DNA of 5,988 nt, from positions 1 to 5,988 of the forward strand of contig JAITOO010000166.1 in the NCBI GenBank assembly GCA_031289875.1, written 5' to 3'. This stretch comes from Flavobacteriaceae bacterium (GTDB lineage: Bacteria > Bacteroidota > Bacteroidia > Flavobacteriales > Weeksellaceae). This document shows, piece by piece, positions 5,356 to 5,988 of this stretch (within the stretch, counting starts at the first letter, position 1; each line of letters opens with the position of its first letter). The position numbers and the translations under genes were made by a program. Under the pieces are notes generated by a model. The model worked only from the letters and a program-made list of their open reading frames with translations, did no database searches and was not told where the DNA came from.

Positions 5356-5988
5356 ATGAAAATCAATTACTTAATAATTTTAGTTCTATTTGCAGTAGTA
5401 GCAGGCAGTTGCAAACAGGAGGCGAAAAAACAGACGCAACAAACGGACATACCAACAGTCCAAAAACAGGAAATTGAAAATACAACTCTTAGCGCAATCA
5501 AAGAAGTTATTTCTTTGAAATATGATGAGGTGTGGGATTTTAGCGAAGGTTTAGCATTGGTGAAGTTAAGCGACAGATTTGGATTTATCAACAGAAACGG
5601 CAATGAAGTTATTCCATTAAAATATGATTTAGCATATAGTTTTTCCGAAGGTAGAGCGAAAGTAGAATTAGACGGCAAATGGGGATTTATAGACACGGCA
5701 GGCGACGAAGTTATTCCTTTAAAATATGATGCTACATTGGATTTTAGCGAAGGGCTGGCCGCTGTAAAATTAAACGACAAAATGGGATTTATCGACCCGA
5801 CAGGTAAAGAAGTTATCCCATTGAAATATGATTTTGCATATAGCCTGAACGAAGGGCTGGCTTCTGTGCAATTAAACGGCAAATACGGATTTATCAACAA
5901 AAACGGAAAAGAAGTTATTCCCTTCAAATATGATAATGCAAATTATTTTACCGAAGGGCTGGCGAAAGTAGAATTAAACGGCAAATGG
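5356..5988 (+). CDS. WG-repeat lipoprotein, 3' end beyond the window
   Basis: The frame is open from the ATG at 5356 to the last base (211 codons, no stop), so the protein is incomplete. Residues 1-18 are a hydrophobic signal ending in the lipobox AGSC, so Cys19 should be lipidated. A charged, Gln-rich linker follows at 20-49. From residue 50 on there are 34-residue repeats starting at 50, 84, 118, 152 and 186, each built as EVIPLKYD, then about five variable residues, xEGLAxVxLnxKxGFI and a polar NG or TG turn. The FGFI, WGFI, MGFI and YGFI motifs (75, 109, 143, 177) mark it as a WG-type beta-repeat protein. Such proteins are usually surface-exposed or periplasmic and lack a known catalytic role; partners and function cannot be told here. 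KQE after the Cys only partly resembles surface-export signals of flavobacterial lipoproteins. It follows nuoD by 197 nt on the same strand, but a role in complex I is unsupported. Confidence 0.88.
   Translation, partial: MKINYLIILVLFAVVAGSCKQEAKKQTQQTDIPTVQKQEIENTTLSAIKEVISLKYDEVWDFSEGLALVKLSDRFGFINRNGNEVIPLKYDLAYSFSEGRAKVELDGKWGFIDTAGDEVIPLKYDATLDFSEGLAAVKLNDKMGFIDPTGKEVIPLKYDFAYSLNEGLASVQLNGKYGFINKNGKEVIPFKYDNANYFTEGLAKVELNGKW
5503..5988 (+). repeat. 102-bp in-frame tandem repeats encoding WG units
   Basis: Units begin with GAAGTTAT at 5503, 5605, 5707, 5809 and 5911; the last is cut by the window end. The AAATATGAT block is kept in every unit, while the codons between vary mostly at third positions (for example CCATTA, CCTTTA, CCATTG, CCCTTC). 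This indicates older duplications held by selection on protein rather than a fresh DNA expansion. The period is exact, with no insertions or deletions between the visible units. Confidence 0.93.

Noticed and set aside
5257..5359. Stop-free plus frame whose TGA overlaps the lipoprotein ATG (ATGA), a possible remnant of an upstream gene
   Set aside because: It has no ATG, is only about 32 codons long, ends in a Lys run and resembles no family I know.
5367..5927. Long open frame of 186 codons on the minus strand opposite the WG-repeat gene
   Set aside because: It is periodic because it mirrors the tandem repeats. The plus-strand frame has a lipoprotein signal, family motifs and synonymous third-position drift, so it is the real gene.

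Overview
The window reads as a chromosomal segment of a Bacteroidota bacterium, most likely a flavobacterium (possibly Weeksellaceae; genus not resolved). The evidence is moderately AT-rich DNA, no convincing Shine-Dalgarno sequences, promoter-like TAnnTTTG boxes, a TonB-dependent receptor with a flavobacterial-looking signal peptide, and a separate-gene complex I order nuoA-B-C-D with nuoC and nuoD unfused. All genes are on the + strand.

Positions 1-219 form a regulatory leader: a probable promoter, a TPP (THI-box) riboswitch aptamer at about 68-147, and an expression platform with a terminator-like hairpin plus a second possible switch around the start codon. They precede a 711-residue TonB-dependent outer membrane receptor (220-2355). 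The riboswitch makes thiamin or a phosphorylated/precursor form the most likely cargo. No inner-membrane thiamin transporter or thiamin kinase follows, so the receptor appears to be a single-gene unit.

Positions 2411-5158 hold the start of the respiratory NADH:quinone oxidoreductase operon: nuoA (membrane), nuoB (N2 cluster), nuoC and nuoD (quinone-site module). nuoB/nuoC overlap by one base, nuoC/nuoD are 16 nt apart, and the 63-nt nuoA-nuoB gap can fold into a nested hairpin. nuoE, the usual next gene, does not follow immediately. Instead there is a 197-nt spacer with small inverted repeats, then a lipoprotein gene made of WG-type 34-residue tandem repeats (5356 to the window edge, incomplete at its 3' end).

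Most of the window is ordinary. The points most worth a second look are the compact aptamer, which seems to lack conserved bases of the pyrophosphate-sensing J4/5 junction; two mutually exclusive pairings that could link the aptamer to the receptor start codon; and the WG-repeat lipoprotein where nuoE would be expected. I do not see a clear new multi-gene system here.
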